Assembly: GCF_014648075.1 (NCBI RefSeq)
Contig: NZ_BMQK01000002.1
Span: 434,001 to 498,000 of the forward strand
DNA: 64,000 nt
Source: Streptomyces ruber
GTDB lineage: Bacteria > Actinomycetota > Actinomycetes > Streptomycetales > Streptomycetaceae
Direction: 5' to 3'
Part shown: positions 46,925 through 56,051 of the stretch, piece by piece
How the letters are laid out: each line of letters opens with the position of its first letter
Position numbering within the stretch: the stretch's first letter is position 1
Program-made: the position numbers and the translations under genes
Notes under the pieces: generated by a model
Told to the model about the DNA's origin: nothing
Seen by the model: only the letters and a program-made list of their open reading frames with translations
The model's database searches: none

Positions 46925-47001
46925 GCGGCTTACATGTGCATTCATGGACCCGGAGGAAATCTGCGAGGGATCTTCAGCAGACCGAAGGGCACACGAGAGC
47001 C

Positions 47002-48744
47002 ATGGCCAAGCAGAATGTAGCCGAGCAGTTCGTCGACATCCTCGTCCGCGCCGGAGTGAGCCGCCTCTACGGGGTCGTCGGCGACAGCCTCAATCCGGTC
47101 GTCGACGCCGTCCGCCGCCACTCCGGCATCGACTGGGTGCACGTACGCCACGAGGAGACCGCCGCCTTCGCCGCCGGTGCGGAGGCCCAGATCACCGGGA
47201 AGCTGGCCGCCTGCGCGGGCTCCTGCGGCCCGGGGAACCTGCACCTCGTCAACGGCCTGTACGACGCCCACCGCTCCATGGCCCCGGTCCTCGCCCTCGC
47301 CTCCCACATCCCCTCCAGTGAGATCGGCCTCGGCTACTTCCAGGAGACCCACCCCGACCGGCTGTTCACCGAGTGCAGCCACTACAGCGAGCTGATCTCC
47401 AGCCCGAAGCAGATGCCGCGGCTGCTGAACACCGCCATCCAGCACGCCGTCGGCCGGTCCGGCGTCAGCGTGGTCTCGCTGCCCGGCGACATCGCCGGCG
47501 AGGAGGCACCCGAGAAGGCCGCCGACACCGCCCTCGTCACCTCCCGGCCCACCGTCCGCCCCGGCGACGCCGAGATCGACCGGCTCGTGGAGATGATCGA
47601 CGAGGCCGACAAGGTCACCCTCTTCTGCGGCGCCGGCACGGCGGGGGCGCACGCGGAGGTCATGGAGTTCGCGGGGAAGATCAAGTCACCGGTGGGGCAC
47701 GCCCTGCGCGGCAAGGAGTGGATCCAGTACGACAACCCCTACGACGTCGGCATGAGCGGCCTCCTCGGCTACGGCGCCGCCTACGAGGCGACCCACGAGT
47801 GCGACCTGCTGATCCTGCTGGGCACCGACTTCCCGTACAACGCGTTCCTGCCCGAGGACGTCCGGATCGCGCAGGTCGACGTACGCCCGGAGGTCCTCGG
47901 CCGGCGTTCCAAGCTGGACCTCGCGGTGTGGGGCGACGTGAAGGAGACGCTGCGCTGTCTCACCGAGCGGGTGAAGACGAAGAAGAGCCGCCGCTTCCTC
48001 GACAAGATGCTCAAGAAGCACGCGGACGCGCTGGAGGGGGTGGTCTCCGCGTACACGAAGAAGGTCGACAAGCACGTCCCCATCCACCCCGAGTACGTGG
48101 CGTCCGTCCTCGACGAGATCGCCGATGACGACGCGGTCTTCACGGTTGATACCGGTATGTGCAACGTCTGGGCCGCGCGCTACATCTCGCCCAACGGCAG
48201 GCGCCGCATCATCGGCTCCTTCTCGCACGGCTCGATGGCGAACGCGCTGCCGATGGCGATCGGCGCCCAGTTCACCGACCGGAAACGGCAGGTCGTGTCG
48301 ATGTCCGGCGACGGCGGGTTCTCGATGCTGATGGGCGACTTCCTGACGCTCGTGCAGTACGACCTGCCGGTCAAGGTCGTCCTCTTCAACAACTCCTCGC
48401 TCAGCATGGTGGAGCTGGAGATGCTGGTGGCCGGGCTCCCCTCGCACGGCACGGCCAACACCAACCCCGACTTCGCCGCCGTCGCCCGTGCCTGCGGGGC
48501 GTACGGCGTCCGCGTGGAGAAGCCGAAGCAGCTCGCCGGCGCGCTGAAGGAGGCCTTCAAGCACAAGGGCCCGGCGCTCGTCGACATCGTCACCGACCCC
48601 AACGCCCTGTCCATGCCGCCGAAGATCAGCACGGACATGGTGACCGGCTTCGCGCTGTCCGCCTCGAAGATGGTGCTGGACGGCGGCGTCGGCCGCATGC
48701 TGCAGATGGCCCGCTCCAACCTGCGCAACGTGCCGAGGCCCTGA
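47002..48744 (+). CDS. poxB: Pyruvate:quinone oxidoreductase (PoxB-like, thiamine diphosphate enzyme)
   Basis: 580-residue peripheral membrane flavoprotein decarboxylating pyruvate to acetate and CO2 with electrons passed to quinone. Seen: catalytic Glu in HVRHEETAAFAA, the PYR/FAD domains (CAGSCGPGNLHLVNGLYDAHRS, LFCGAGTAGAHAEVMEFA, LILLGTDFPYNAFLP) and the ThDP motif MSGDGGFSMLMGDFLTLVQYDLPVKVVLFNNSS. The C-terminus MLQMARSNLRNVPRP resembles the lipid-binding end of PoxB. Acetolactate synthase is less likely since the helper regions differ. ATG 47002 is used; the 77 bases before it contain a GGAGG too distant to matter. Confidence 0.92.
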   Translation: MAKQNVAEQFVDILVRAGVSRLYGVVGDSLNPVVDAVRRHSGIDWVHVRHEETAAFAAGAEAQITGKLAACAGSCGPGNLHLVNGLYDAHRSMAPVLALASHIPSSEIGLGYFQETHPDRLFTECSHYSELISSPKQMPRLLNTAIQHAVGRSGVSVVSLPGDIAGEEAPEKAADTALVTSRPTVRPGDAEIDRLVEMIDEADKVTLFCGAGTAGAHAEVMEFAGKIKSPVGHALRGKEWIQYDNPYDVGMSGLLGYGAAYEATHECDLLILLGTDFPYNAFLPEDVRIAQVDVRPEVLGRRSKLDLAVWGDVKETLRCLTERVKTKKSRRFLDKMLKKHADALEGVVSAYTKKVDKHVPIHPEYVASVLDEIADDDAVFTVDTGMCNVWAARYISPNGRRRIIGSFSHGSMANALPMAIGAQFTDRKRQVVSMSGDGGFSMLMGDFLTLVQYDLPVKVVLFNNSSLSMVELEMLVAGLPSHGTANTNPDFAAVARACGAYGVRVEKPKQLAGALKEAFKHKGPALVDIVTDPNALSMPPKISTDMVTGFALSASKMVLDGGVGRMLQMARSNLRNVPRP

Positions 48745-49140
48745 ACGATTCCGGCGTCGCCGCGCGTACGCGTCGCACGCGCCGGCCGGCACGGCGCCCG
48801 GGAACGGCGCCCCGGTGCTTCCGGGCGATCCGGCGCCGATCCGTGAGCCGGTCCGGCTGACCCACCTCGTGGGAGGCGTCCGCGGGGCGCGTAGCCCCCG
48901 GCGCCTGGTCGGGTACGGCCGGATCGGCAGGCGTCCCTGGACGTGCGGAACCGGCGGGCGCGGTCGGCCCGGCGACGGCCGAACGGGCCGGAATGCCCCT
49001 TTGACGACCCTTCAACAGGCTTTTCCCCGTGGATGGGAACGCTCTCACGGCAATCAGCGGTTCGGTTTGACGGAGCGCGTTCGACCGATCACGCGCGGTG
49101 GTTCACGATTCAGCATGACTGCCGTGTTCCACGCCCGGGC
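48745..49140. other. Intergenic region between poxB and the HATPase gene
   Basis: 396 bases. A TTGACG at 49067 could be a -35 element for the downstream gene. No hairpin with long stem, repeat or supported small ORF is visible. Confidence 0.4.
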
Positions 49141-49683
49141 ATGGATCTCGTGAACGTGTTCGAGCAGGAAGGATTCGACTTCGGCGTGCGGGCGGGGGTC
49201 ATGAGAAGGCAGGCACGAGGGGGTGGTTCCATGGGGGTCGGAGCCTCTTCGATGGAGAAGGCGGAGGCGGCGGCCGACGGCGCACCGGACCGGCCGGGGG
49301 CGGAACAGCTCCGGCGCAGGCTGGCACGGGCGGACCTGCGCGCGGTCCCCGAGGTTCGGCGGGCGCTCAGAGAGCTGCTCGAGACCTGGGGAGAACCCGG
49401 CAGGTCGGATGTCGCCGAGCTGCTGACCAGTGAACTCGTCACCAACGCATTGCTCCACACCGATCACGACGCCGTGCTGACGGCGACCGTCACCGCACGC
49501 GGACTGCGCGTGGAGGTACGGGACTTCGTGGCTCGCAAACCCCGGCTGCGCGTATCGGACGCCGACTGCGATACGCACGGCAGGGGTCTGTACCTGGTCC
49601 AGTCCCTCGCGGACGCGTGGGGCGTGCGGAGTCACGGAGTGGGCAAATCGGTGTGGTTCGAACTCCACGCGGAAGCGGCCTGA
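49141..49683 (+). CDS. ATP-binding protein, anti-sigma-factor kinase-like (HATPase_c)
   Basis: 180 residues if read from ATG 49141; codon bias supports coding from there, while ATG 49231 has the better ribosome binding site (GAGGGGG) and would give 150. The GHKL ATPase shows the N-box ELLTSELVTNALLHTD, strand LRVEVRDF with the Mg/adenine Asp, and the G-box HGRGLYLVQSLADAWGV. No sensor or dimerisation domain, as in RsbW/SpoIIAB-like kinases that are very common in streptomycetes. No anti-anti-sigma or sigma gene adjoins it. Partner unknown. Confidence 0.85.
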   Translation: MDLVNVFEQEGFDFGVRAGVMRRQARGGGSMGVGASSMEKAEAAADGAPDRPGAEQLRRRLARADLRAVPEVRRALRELLETWGEPGRSDVAELLTSELVTNALLHTDHDAVLTATVTARGLRVEVRDFVARKPRLRVSDADCDTHGRGLYLVQSLADAWGVRSHGVGKSVWFELHAEAA

Positions 49684-49715
49684 GCGAACCGGCGAAAGAA
49701 GAGAGAGGGAACGGC

Positions 49716-49747
49716 GAGGGGGCGCGGCGTACGGGCCGCGCCCCCTC
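49716..49747. terminator. Bidirectional terminator between convergent genes
   Basis: GAGGGGGCGCGGC at 49716-49728 and GCCGCGCCCCCTC at 49735-49747 form a perfect 13-bp stem with a 6-base loop between the HATPase gene (+) and the DUF2637 gene (-). Confidence 0.85.
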
Positions 49748-49787
49748 GTCATGGAGCTGTCGGTCGTCCGGGCGTCCGCCGGAGTGC

Positions 49788-50828
49788 TCAGCCGAACTGC
49801 TGCTCCAGGTCCTTGAGCTTGCGCTCCAGGGAGTCGAGTCGCGGGAGGGCCTGTGTGTCGTCCTCCGCGGTGAGGTCAACGGTCTGCTTGTCGGAACCGC
49901 TGCGGACGGGCTGCAGCGAGGGCCGGGTACGCACGGGCAGCTGCTCCGCGCCGGATATGGCAGGCTCCGCGGTGGCGGGCGCGGGGGCCCGTTCGACGGT
50001 CGCCACCTCGACCTGCCGGCCGTCGCCACGGCCGAGCGTGCGCCGGTGGCCGCGGCTGATCGCCTTCAGCTGGGCGCGCTCCAGCTTCTCCTGGTCGCGG
50101 CGGCGCTGCCGCTCCTGCTCCTTCTTGCGCTTCTCGTCGCGCACCTCGTCCACGGCCTCGTCCAGGCTGCGCACGCCCTCGAGGAGCATCAGCGACCAGG
50201 CCTTGTAGGTCTCCCGGGGCGCCCGCACCCAGCGGACGACACGGATCTGCGGCAGCGGACGCGGGATCAGGCCCTGCTCGCGCAGCGCGGCACGACGGGT
50301 CTGCTTGAGCGCGCGGTCGAACAGCACCGCGGCCGACAGGGACATGCCGGCGAAGAAGTGCTGGGCGCCCTCGTGGCCCGTGCCCGTCGGGGCGTGCACC
50401 CAGTTGAACCAGGCCGCCGCGCCCGCGAACGTCCACACGAGTATCCGGGAGCCGAGCGCCGCGTCACCGTGGCTGGCCTCACGCACCGCGAGCACCGAGC
50501 AGAACATGGCGGCGCCGTCCAGGCCGAACGGGACCAGGTACTCCCAGCCGCCGGACAGGTTCAGGTTCTGCCGGCCGAAGCCGACCAGCCCGTGGAAGGA
50601 GAGCGCGGCCGCGACCGCGGCACAGCAGAAGAGGAGGACGTAGGAGGCCGTTCCGTATATGGCCTCCTTGCGCCTGCGGCGCTCCTCGCTGCGCTCCCAC
50701 GAGTCCTCGGTCTTCGCGTGCTCCCCGGACTTCTTGCCGCGCGCCAGCACCGCCACCGCCGCCAGCAGCCCCAGGAGCAGTACGGCGCCCGGAAGCAGCC
50801 AGTTCAGCGATATGTCGGTCAATCTCAT
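49788..50828 (-). CDS. DUF2637 membrane protein with coiled-coil C-terminus
   Basis: 346 residues, ATG 50828 with AAGGGA six bases before. Four membrane helices: LNWLLPGAVLLLGLLAAVAVL, SYVLLFCCAAVAAALSFHGL, YLVPFGLDGAAMFCSVLAV, and LVWTFAGAAAWFNWVHAP, with GHEGAQHFFAGMSLSAAVLFDRAL. This is the DUF2637 pattern also found in plasmid spread proteins (Spd) of Streptomyces. The C-terminal 160 residues are charged, with a helix-rich stretch (EAVDEVRDEKRKKEQERQRR) and end LERKLKDLEQQFG, likely coiled coil. The WNWVHA and GLDG motifs inside the membrane are characteristic. Function unknown. Confidence 0.85.
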   Translation of the reverse strand: MRLTDISLNWLLPGAVLLLGLLAAVAVLARGKKSGEHAKTEDSWERSEERRRRKEAIYGTASYVLLFCCAAVAAALSFHGLVGFGRQNLNLSGGWEYLVPFGLDGAAMFCSVLAVREASHGDAALGSRILVWTFAGAAAWFNWVHAPTGTGHEGAQHFFAGMSLSAAVLFDRALKQTRRAALREQGLIPRPLPQIRVVRWVRAPRETYKAWSLMLLEGVRSLDEAVDEVRDEKRKKEQERQRRRDQEKLERAQLKAISRGHRRTLGRGDGRQVEVATVERAPAPATAEPAISGAEQLPVRTRPSLQPVRSGSDKQTVDLTAEDDTQALPRLDSLERKLKDLEQQFG

Positions 50829-51171
50829 CACGGGTCCCTTGCATTGGGATAGGGCGTAACGCCCGCCATAGTGGACCAATCCCCTCGGCCCTCAGGGGGG
50901 TTTCGGGGCAACAGACCGCCAAGGAAGGGCAAGGGGATGCACCGGGCGGCAATCTGCTCGAACTGCCGCGCGAAGGCCGGGAGTTGAGTGCGAATAAGAC
51001 TACCCGTACGGATGGTTCTCACGAAAGTTCCTGCGGCAGGTGAGGAAGTTGTGAAGCACCTGTGACCCGCGGGCGGCCCGCATCGCGGGATGATCTTACG
51101 GGACCTCGTCGCACACCTGTGCCCACACCCTCGGCCGGACGCCTGGCCGGGGGGCCGGATGTGATGCGCCG
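50829..51171. other. Intergenic region upstream of the DUF2637 gene
   Basis: 343 bases that must hold the DUF2637 promoter and the 3' end of the FhuF-like transcript. A stretch near 50985-51060 has lower GC than average. I see no strong hairpin, repeat or supported ORF. Confidence 0.4.
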
Positions 51172-52014
51172 TCAGCTCGCGGCGCCGGCCGTCAGCTTGG
51201 CGACGCGGTCGGCGTCGCAGGTGCGCGGGCAGGTGGCGCAGGTGTCCTCGGGGCGCAGCGTGTAGAACATGCAGCAGCTGGCCCGGTCCCGGGTGGGCAG
51301 CGACTCGCCGTTCGGCCCGGTCAGCTCGCGGAAGGCCGCGGCGCCCGCGTACGGCTTGGTCGCGCCCGGCAGCAGCAGCTCCAGCTCGCGCATCGCGCGC
51401 TCCTCCTCGCCGAGGAGGTGGGCGACGTACCAGAGGCCCTCGACGATCTCGTCGGTCGCCATGCCCCACAGGGCGCGCCCGCGCCGCCGCATACGGGGGC
51501 CGAAGCCGTCGAGCAGGGGTCCGAGGTGCTCGGCGACGGCCGTCCGCACCTCGGCGCGCAGCGCCTCCTCGTCCGGGACGACGCGTGCGCCGGGCAGGCC
51601 CGCCGCCGGGTCGTCGGGCAGGCAGGCGAACCCGCCGATCCGGACCGCCATGCGGCCGAGCCCGCGGTGGAAGGCGACGTGCTCCACCGGGAGGCGGGGG
51701 ACGCGGCGCACCAGGAACCAGGGGAGGGTGAACAGCAGGCAGGCCGGCCAGGCGTAACGGTGCAGCGCGAAGCTCGCGACGACGTCCGGGCGGGCCTTGC
51801 GGCCGTAGTCCCGCAGCACCTGCTCGTCGTCCCAGGCGAGGAACGCCTCGAGGTCCGCCCCGCCCGCCGCGAGCCGGGCGGCCTCCGCCCAGCCGTCGCC
51901 CCGCGGCATCTCGTCCGCGGGGGAGAGCTCCATGACCCCGAGCCCGGGGAACACCTCGGTGAGGCGGGTGTACGCGTCCATGACGGGCGAGACGGCCGGT
52001 GCTGTGAGCGGCAT
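51172..52014 (-). CDS. FhuF-like ferric siderophore reductase ([2Fe-2S])
   Basis: 280-residue cytoplasmic protein, ATG 52014. The C-terminal SCCMFYTLRPEDTCATCPRTC has the CC-x10-CxxC cysteine pattern that binds a [2Fe-2S] cluster in FhuF, which removes iron from siderophores by reduction. The rest is helical (YAWPACLLFTLPWFLVRRVPRLPVEHVAFHR). An IdeR/DmdR-type iron box lies 63 bases before the start, so it should be switched on by iron starvation. Divergent from a GntR regulator. The true siderophore is unknown. Confidence 0.88.
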   Translation of the reverse strand: MPLTAPAVSPVMDAYTRLTEVFPGLGVMELSPADEMPRGDGWAEAARLAAGGADLEAFLAWDDEQVLRDYGRKARPDVVASFALHRYAWPACLLFTLPWFLVRRVPRLPVEHVAFHRGLGRMAVRIGGFACLPDDPAAGLPGARVVPDEEALRAEVRTAVAEHLGPLLDGFGPRMRRRGRALWGMATDEIVEGLWYVAHLLGEEERAMRELELLLPGATKPYAGAAAFRELTGPNGESLPTRDRASCCMFYTLRPEDTCATCPRTCDADRVAKLTAGAAS

Positions 52015-52076
52015 GCGAGGCCCCCGGGGTCGCGGTCGGCGATCGAGTCGACGATCGAGGCGGCGATTGATCAACA

Positions 52077-52098
52077 AAAGGTAAGCCTCACCTTACCT
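52077..52098. promoter_or_regulatory. Iron box (DmdR1/IdeR-type operator)
   Basis: AGGTAAG (52079-52085) and CTTACCT (52092-52098) form a perfect 7-bp inverted repeat around CCTCAC. This matches the actinobacterial iron-box shape. It controls the FhuF-like gene (-) and could affect the divergent GntR gene (+). Confidence 0.8.
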
Positions 52099-52219
52099 GA
52101 TGAAATCCGTATTTGAACTGGCGCTTGGTGCGCTTAGGGTGCTTTACGACCGGTAACAACCCGGGTAACGCCCTTGGGCACCCAGCACCCGTGCAACAGC
52201 GACCCCGCAGGAGGAACCC

Positions 52220-53134
52220 GTGGAGCAGGCCGGCCCACGCACGCGTGACCCGCAGGCCCGCACCGAGGCCGGGGCGGGGCGCCCCGAGGCGTGTCCGCGT
52301 GCCGCGCGGGTGCCCGTGCAGCAGCGGGCGGCGGAGGCGGACCGGTCGCGGGGCCAGGGGCACACCGCGCGCGCCGTGGGCGGCCCGCACGCGGCCGGTG
52401 CCGACCGGGCGAGGGGCGAGCACGTGCACGACGGCCCGTCCCTGTCGCGACCGCACCCGGACGGCCCGGTCCGCCCCGGCGACCCGGCCCGCCCGGTCGT
52501 GCAGCGGTCCTCCGTCCGCGGGCAGATACTCGACGCCCTGCGGGCCGCGCTCGGGGCGGGGGAGCTCACGCCGGGGGAGGTGTACTCGGCGCCCGCGCTC
52601 GGCGAGCGCTTCGGGGTGTCCGCGACGCCGGTGCGCGAGGCCATGCAGCAGCTGGCCCTGGAGGGCGCCGTCGAGGTGGTGCCCAACCGCGGCTTCCGCG
52701 TGGTCCGGCGGGGCGCCCGCGAGCTGGCCGAGCTGGCCGGGATCCGCGCCCTGCTGGAGGTCCCCGTGATCCTGAGCCTGGCCCGCACGGTGCCCGCCGG
52801 GCGCTGGGCGGAACTCCGGCCGCTCGCCGAGGACGCGGCGCGCGCCGCGTCCTCCGGCTGCCGGCTGGCCTACGGCGAGGCCGACCGCGCCTTCCATTGC
52901 GCGGTGCTCGGCCGGGCCGGCAACGAGCAGCTGGTACGGCTCGCCTGCGACCTGCACCGCCGCACCCAGCTGCCGCGCAGCAGCGTCCCCTCGGCCGCCG
53001 TGCGCACCGAGCTGATGGCGGACGCGGCGGAGCACATCGCCCTCCTGGACGCCCTCGGGGCCCAGGACCTGGAGGCCGTCGAGTGCCTGGTGGAACAGCA
53101 CTTCGGCACCTCGTTACCGCTCGGCGCGGTGTGA
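52220..53134 (+). CDS. GntR-family regulator with long N-terminal extension
   Basis: 304 residues. GTG 52220 is firmly supported by AGGAGG five bases before. Residues 1-95 are Arg/Ala/Gly/Pro-rich and look disordered. Residues 98-165 are the winged helix of GntR (SVRGQILDALRAALGAGELTPGEVYSAPALGERFGVSATPVREAMQQLALEGAVEVVPNRGFRV). Residues 170-300 are an FCD-type helical sensor (ELAELAGIRALLEVPVILSLA, ADRAFHCAVLGRAGNEQLVRLACDLHRRTQ, HIALLDALGAQDLEAVECLVEQHF). It shares its promoter region with the iron-boxed FhuF gene. Effector unknown; FCD ligands are usually small carboxylic acids. Confidence 0.87.
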   Translation: MEQAGPRTRDPQARTEAGAGRPEACPRAARVPVQQRAAEADRSRGQGHTARAVGGPHAAGADRARGEHVHDGPSLSRPHPDGPVRPGDPARPVVQRSSVRGQILDALRAALGAGELTPGEVYSAPALGERFGVSATPVREAMQQLALEGAVEVVPNRGFRVVRRGARELAELAGIRALLEVPVILSLARTVPAGRWAELRPLAEDAARAASSGCRLAYGEADRAFHCAVLGRAGNEQLVRLACDLHRRTQLPRSSVPSAAVRTELMADAAEHIALLDALGAQDLEAVECLVEQHFGTSLPLGAV

Positions 53135-53148
53135 GCGGCCGCACGTCT

Positions 53149-53296
53149 CCGGCTCGGAGCGCCGCCCCGGCTCGGAGTGCCACCCCGGCTCGGAGCGCCG
53201 CCCCGGCTCGGAGCGCCGCCCCGGCTCGGACCGCCGTCTCCGGCTCGGACCGCCGTCTCCGGCTCGGAGCGCCGTCGCCGGCTCAGACCGCCGTCG
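53149..53296. repeat. Minisatellite of eight 18-19-bp units
   Basis: Eight head-to-tail copies of a unit beginning CCGGCTCGGA (four of 18 bp, then four of 19 bp ending GCCGTCT or GCCGTCG) fill the space after the GntR gene and reach a few codons into the 3' end of the convergent TPR-like gene. Confidence 0.85.
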
Positions 53297-54059
53297 CCGG
53301 CGGTGGAGCCAGCCGTTCGGCCAGCCAGGTCGGGACGCCGCCCAGGAGGCGGAAAAGCCGGGTCGCCTCCGCGCGCAGCCGGGTCGCCTCCGGTTCGGTC
53401 TCCGCGTCGGCCAGGGACACCAGCGCGGGCGCCGTACCGACGAGGTAGCCCAGTTCCTCACGGATCCGCAGCGACTCGGCGAACCCCTGCCGGGCCTCCG
53501 CCAGTTCGCCGTCGCGCAGGGCGAGCCCGGCCAGGTGCCGCCAGGTGGAGGAGAGCAGCAGCGGATCGCCGTGCGCGGTGGCGGCCGCGTGGGCCCGGCG
53601 GTAGGCGGCGCGGGCGGCCTGCGGGGAGCGGGCCAGGTTCTCGGCCAGCAGCCCCCGGCGGAAGTCCAGCAGTGCCCGGCCCGGGGCGCCCGGGGCGATC
53701 AGCGCCGCCGCCCGGCCGAGCGCGGCACGCGCCTCGTCGGCCCGGTCCCGCACGCCCAGGACCGTCGCCGCGTACCCCAGCTGCCCGCGCTCGCAGGCCG
53801 CGGCACCCCGTTCGTCGTCGCTCCGGGCCTGCGCCTCCGCCGTGCGCAGCGCGTCCTCGGCCTCCTCCCAGCCCTGCTCGGTGTACAGGCACCGCTCCAC
53901 CAGGAGTGCGGCCCGCTGGAGCGCGGCCGCCGCCGTGGTCGGCCTCAGCAGCGCCGCCGCGTCGGCCCAGCAGGCGCGCGAGCGCAGCCGCCATACCGCG
54001 GTCTGGAGTGGATCGTCACCTTCGGTCGTTCCTGTACCAGACATGGCGGTATGCGCCAC
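53283..54059 (-). CDS. TPR-like helical repeat protein
   Basis: 258 residues. GTG 54059 is chosen for the GGGGAGGG just upstream; an ATG at 54044 is possible. The protein is almost entirely helix pairs of about 34 residues (LQRAALLVERCLYTEQGWEEAEDALRTAEAQARS, CERGQLGYAATVLGVRDRADEARAALGRAAAL, DFRRGLLAENLARSPQAARAAYRRAHAAA, LRDGELAEARQGFAESLRIREELGY), which is tetratricopeptide-like. No enzymatic motif or membrane segment. Likely a protein-interaction scaffold. Its last codons lie in the minisatellite. Confidence 0.75.
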   Translation of the reverse strand: MAHTAMSGTGTTEGDDPLQTAVWRLRSRACWADAAALLRPTTAAAALQRAALLVERCLYTEQGWEEAEDALRTAEAQARSDDERGAAACERGQLGYAATVLGVRDRADEARAALGRAAALIAPGAPGRALLDFRRGLLAENLARSPQAARAAYRRAHAAATAHGDPLLLSSTWRHLAGLALRDGELAEARQGFAESLRIREELGYLVGTAPALVSLADAETEPEATRLRAEATRLFRLLGGVPTWLAERLAPPPATAV

Positions 54060-54211
54060 GTTGCCCTCCCCTAGCACGTCATCGAGCTGTTGAGTGGTGG
54101 CCGCATCTCAGCACGGAACGCGGCACCCGGCCAAGGGGCTGGGTGAAGGATTTCACAAAGTCATGGGGTGTGGACAGCGCGGCGTGAGATCCGGTGCGCA
54201 CCCCCGTGACC

Positions 54212-55960
54212 TCAGCTCATGCGCAGGGCCAGGAAGAAGTCCAGCTTGTCCTCCAGGCGGGACAGATCCCGGCCCGTCAACTGCTCGATCCGGCCCACCC
54301 GGTACCGCAGCGTGTTGACGTGCAGGTGCAGCCGCGCCGCGCAGCGCGTCCACGAACCGTCGGAGTCGAGGAACGCCTCCAGCGTCGGGATCAGCTCCGC
54401 GCGGTGCCGGCGGTCGTAGTCCCGCAGCGGGTCGAGGAGCCGGGCGGTGAAGGCGCGGCGCACGTCGTCCGGGACGAACGGCAGCAGCAGCACGTGCGAG
54501 GCCAGCTCCTGGTGGCCGGCCGCGCAGACCCGCCCGGACCGTGCCGCCGCCACCCGGCGCGCGTGCCGGGCCTCCTCCAGCGCGCCCCGCAGCCCCTCGG
54601 CCGAGTGCACCGCCGCGCTGACGCCGAGCGTGAGCCGTCCGTCGTCGTCCAGGCCCGCCGTCAGCGGCACACGCACGGCCTCCAGCAGGGCGTCGGCGAG
54701 GACGCCGCTCTCCGGGCCGTCGTGCTCGCCCGTCATGGCCGAAAGGGGCACCAGCGCGACCGCCTCGGCGCCGTTGTGCGCGACGGCGATCCGGTCCGCG
54801 TACTCCGTCCCGGACGCCCCGGACGACCGGGGCGCGACCAGGATCTCCTCCAGCAGCGCCTGCGCGACCGGCCCGCCGTCGGCCCCGGCCGAGGAGCTCC
54901 CGGCCCCGGACCCGTCCCGTGCGTCGTGCCCGTCGTCCCACTCGACCCGGGCCACGACCACCTGCCAGTGCGGGGCGGCGCCCACCCCGGGCAGCAGCAC
55001 CGGCGCCGCCACCCGCAGCCGGGCCGCGATCTCGCCGGGCGCGGCACCCGCCTGCACCAGCTCGAGCACCTCCTGTGCGAGCCGCCGCCGTACGGTGCGC
55101 GCCGCGTCCCGCCGGTCCCGCTCCACGGCGATCAGCTGGGTCACCCCGTGCAGCAGGTCGAGCCGCTCCTCGGCCCAGTCCCCGGCGTCGGCCTCGACCG
55201 CGAGCAGCCAGTCGGAGAGCACGGCCTGCCGCACGTCGCGGGCGGCGCCCCGGTCCGGGCCGTCCGCGGCCGCCGCCGGGCGGTGCCCGCCGCGCACCGG
55301 GAACAGCGAGTACGTCGTCGGGCCGACCGTCACCCGGTGGGGTCCGCGCCGGCCCGTGCGCCCGGCCGCCAGGTGCTCGGCGGCCAGCCGCGTGGCCACG
55401 TCGGCGGGGAGCACGGCCCCGTCGGCCCTCGGGCCCGCGACGGGCCGCCCGGTGGGGGAGAGCACCCAGGCGCGCAGGTCGAGGTCGGAGCCCAGCAGGT
55501 CGAGCACCACGTCCGGGCCGCCGCCCGCCGGGCCCGAGGTCATCATGCGGCGGTGCCGGTCCACCACGGCCGCGAGGTCCCCGGCGCGTTCGCCCGAGAC
55601 CTGCCGCACGACGTGCTCGGTGATCGTCGCGAAGGCCACCGACTCGTGGACCGCGAACAGCGGCAGCCGGTGCCGGCCGCACGCCTCGACGAGGTCCTCG
55701 GGAACGGGCCCCAGCTCGGCCTCGCCCGCGGCCAGCGCGGTGACGCCGGCCCCCACCAGGATGCGTACGAACGGCTCGGAGTCGGCGGCGTCCCGGCGCC
55801 AGGCGAGCCCGGTGAGCACCAGTTCGCCGCCCGAGAGGTAGCGGCTGGGGTCCCTCAGGTCCGTGGTCATCACACCGCGCACGGTGCGGTCCAGCTCGTC
55901 CTCACCGCCGAGCAGCCGCAGCCCCAGCGCGTCGGTGTCCAGAAGTGCGCGCAGCCGCAT
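54212..55960 (-). CDS. PucR-family regulator of purine catabolism
   Basis: 582 residues. The N-terminal 120 residues are the PucR domain (MRLRALLDTDALGLRLLGGEDELDRTVRGVMTTDL, YLSGGELVLTGLAW). A central GAF/GGDEF-like region follows, and the C-terminal helix-turn-helix is DGSWTRCAARLHLHVNTLRYRVGRIEQLTGRDL. PucR proteins activate or repress purine degradation genes. It is divergent from the xanthine dehydrogenase-type operon at 56238, so that operon is the expected target. The intervening 277 bases contain two palindromes that may be its sites. Confidence 0.9.
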   Translation of the reverse strand: MRLRALLDTDALGLRLLGGEDELDRTVRGVMTTDLRDPSRYLSGGELVLTGLAWRRDAADSEPFVRILVGAGVTALAAGEAELGPVPEDLVEACGRHRLPLFAVHESVAFATITEHVVRQVSGERAGDLAAVVDRHRRMMTSGPAGGGPDVVLDLLGSDLDLRAWVLSPTGRPVAGPRADGAVLPADVATRLAAEHLAAGRTGRRGPHRVTVGPTTYSLFPVRGGHRPAAAADGPDRGAARDVRQAVLSDWLLAVEADAGDWAEERLDLLHGVTQLIAVERDRRDAARTVRRRLAQEVLELVQAGAAPGEIAARLRVAAPVLLPGVGAAPHWQVVVARVEWDDGHDARDGSGAGSSSAGADGGPVAQALLEEILVAPRSSGASGTEYADRIAVAHNGAEAVALVPLSAMTGEHDGPESGVLADALLEAVRVPLTAGLDDDGRLTLGVSAAVHSAEGLRGALEEARHARRVAAARSGRVCAAGHQELASHVLLLPFVPDDVRRAFTARLLDPLRDYDRRHRAELIPTLEAFLDSDGSWTRCAARLHLHVNTLRYRVGRIEQLTGRDLSRLEDKLDFFLALRMS

Positions 55961-56033
55961 GTCTCTTCGCCGCCGTTCCTCGTGGTCTCGTGTCGTTCTC
56001 GTCCGGACCCTGTCCGGGTGTGCAAGTGCTTCT

Positions 56034-56051
56034 CGTTTCCCGGGGGAAACG
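56034..56051. promoter_or_regulatory. Palindrome between pucR-type gene and xdh operon
   Basis: CGTTTCCC-GG-GGGAAACG is a perfect 8-bp inverted repeat. A second perfect palindrome, TTCATATGAA, lies at 56074-56083. Both are in the divergent promoter region and are candidates for PucR or another purine regulator. Confidence 0.5.

Noticed and set aside
45160..46944. Plus-strand frame continuous with poxB extending 1.8 kb upstream
   Set aside because: It is out of frame with the PP2C-like gene and reads as Arg/Pro-rich noise; the real poxB begins at 47002.
53149..53296. Tandem array considered as CRISPR
   Set aside because: Units are contiguous with no unique spacers.
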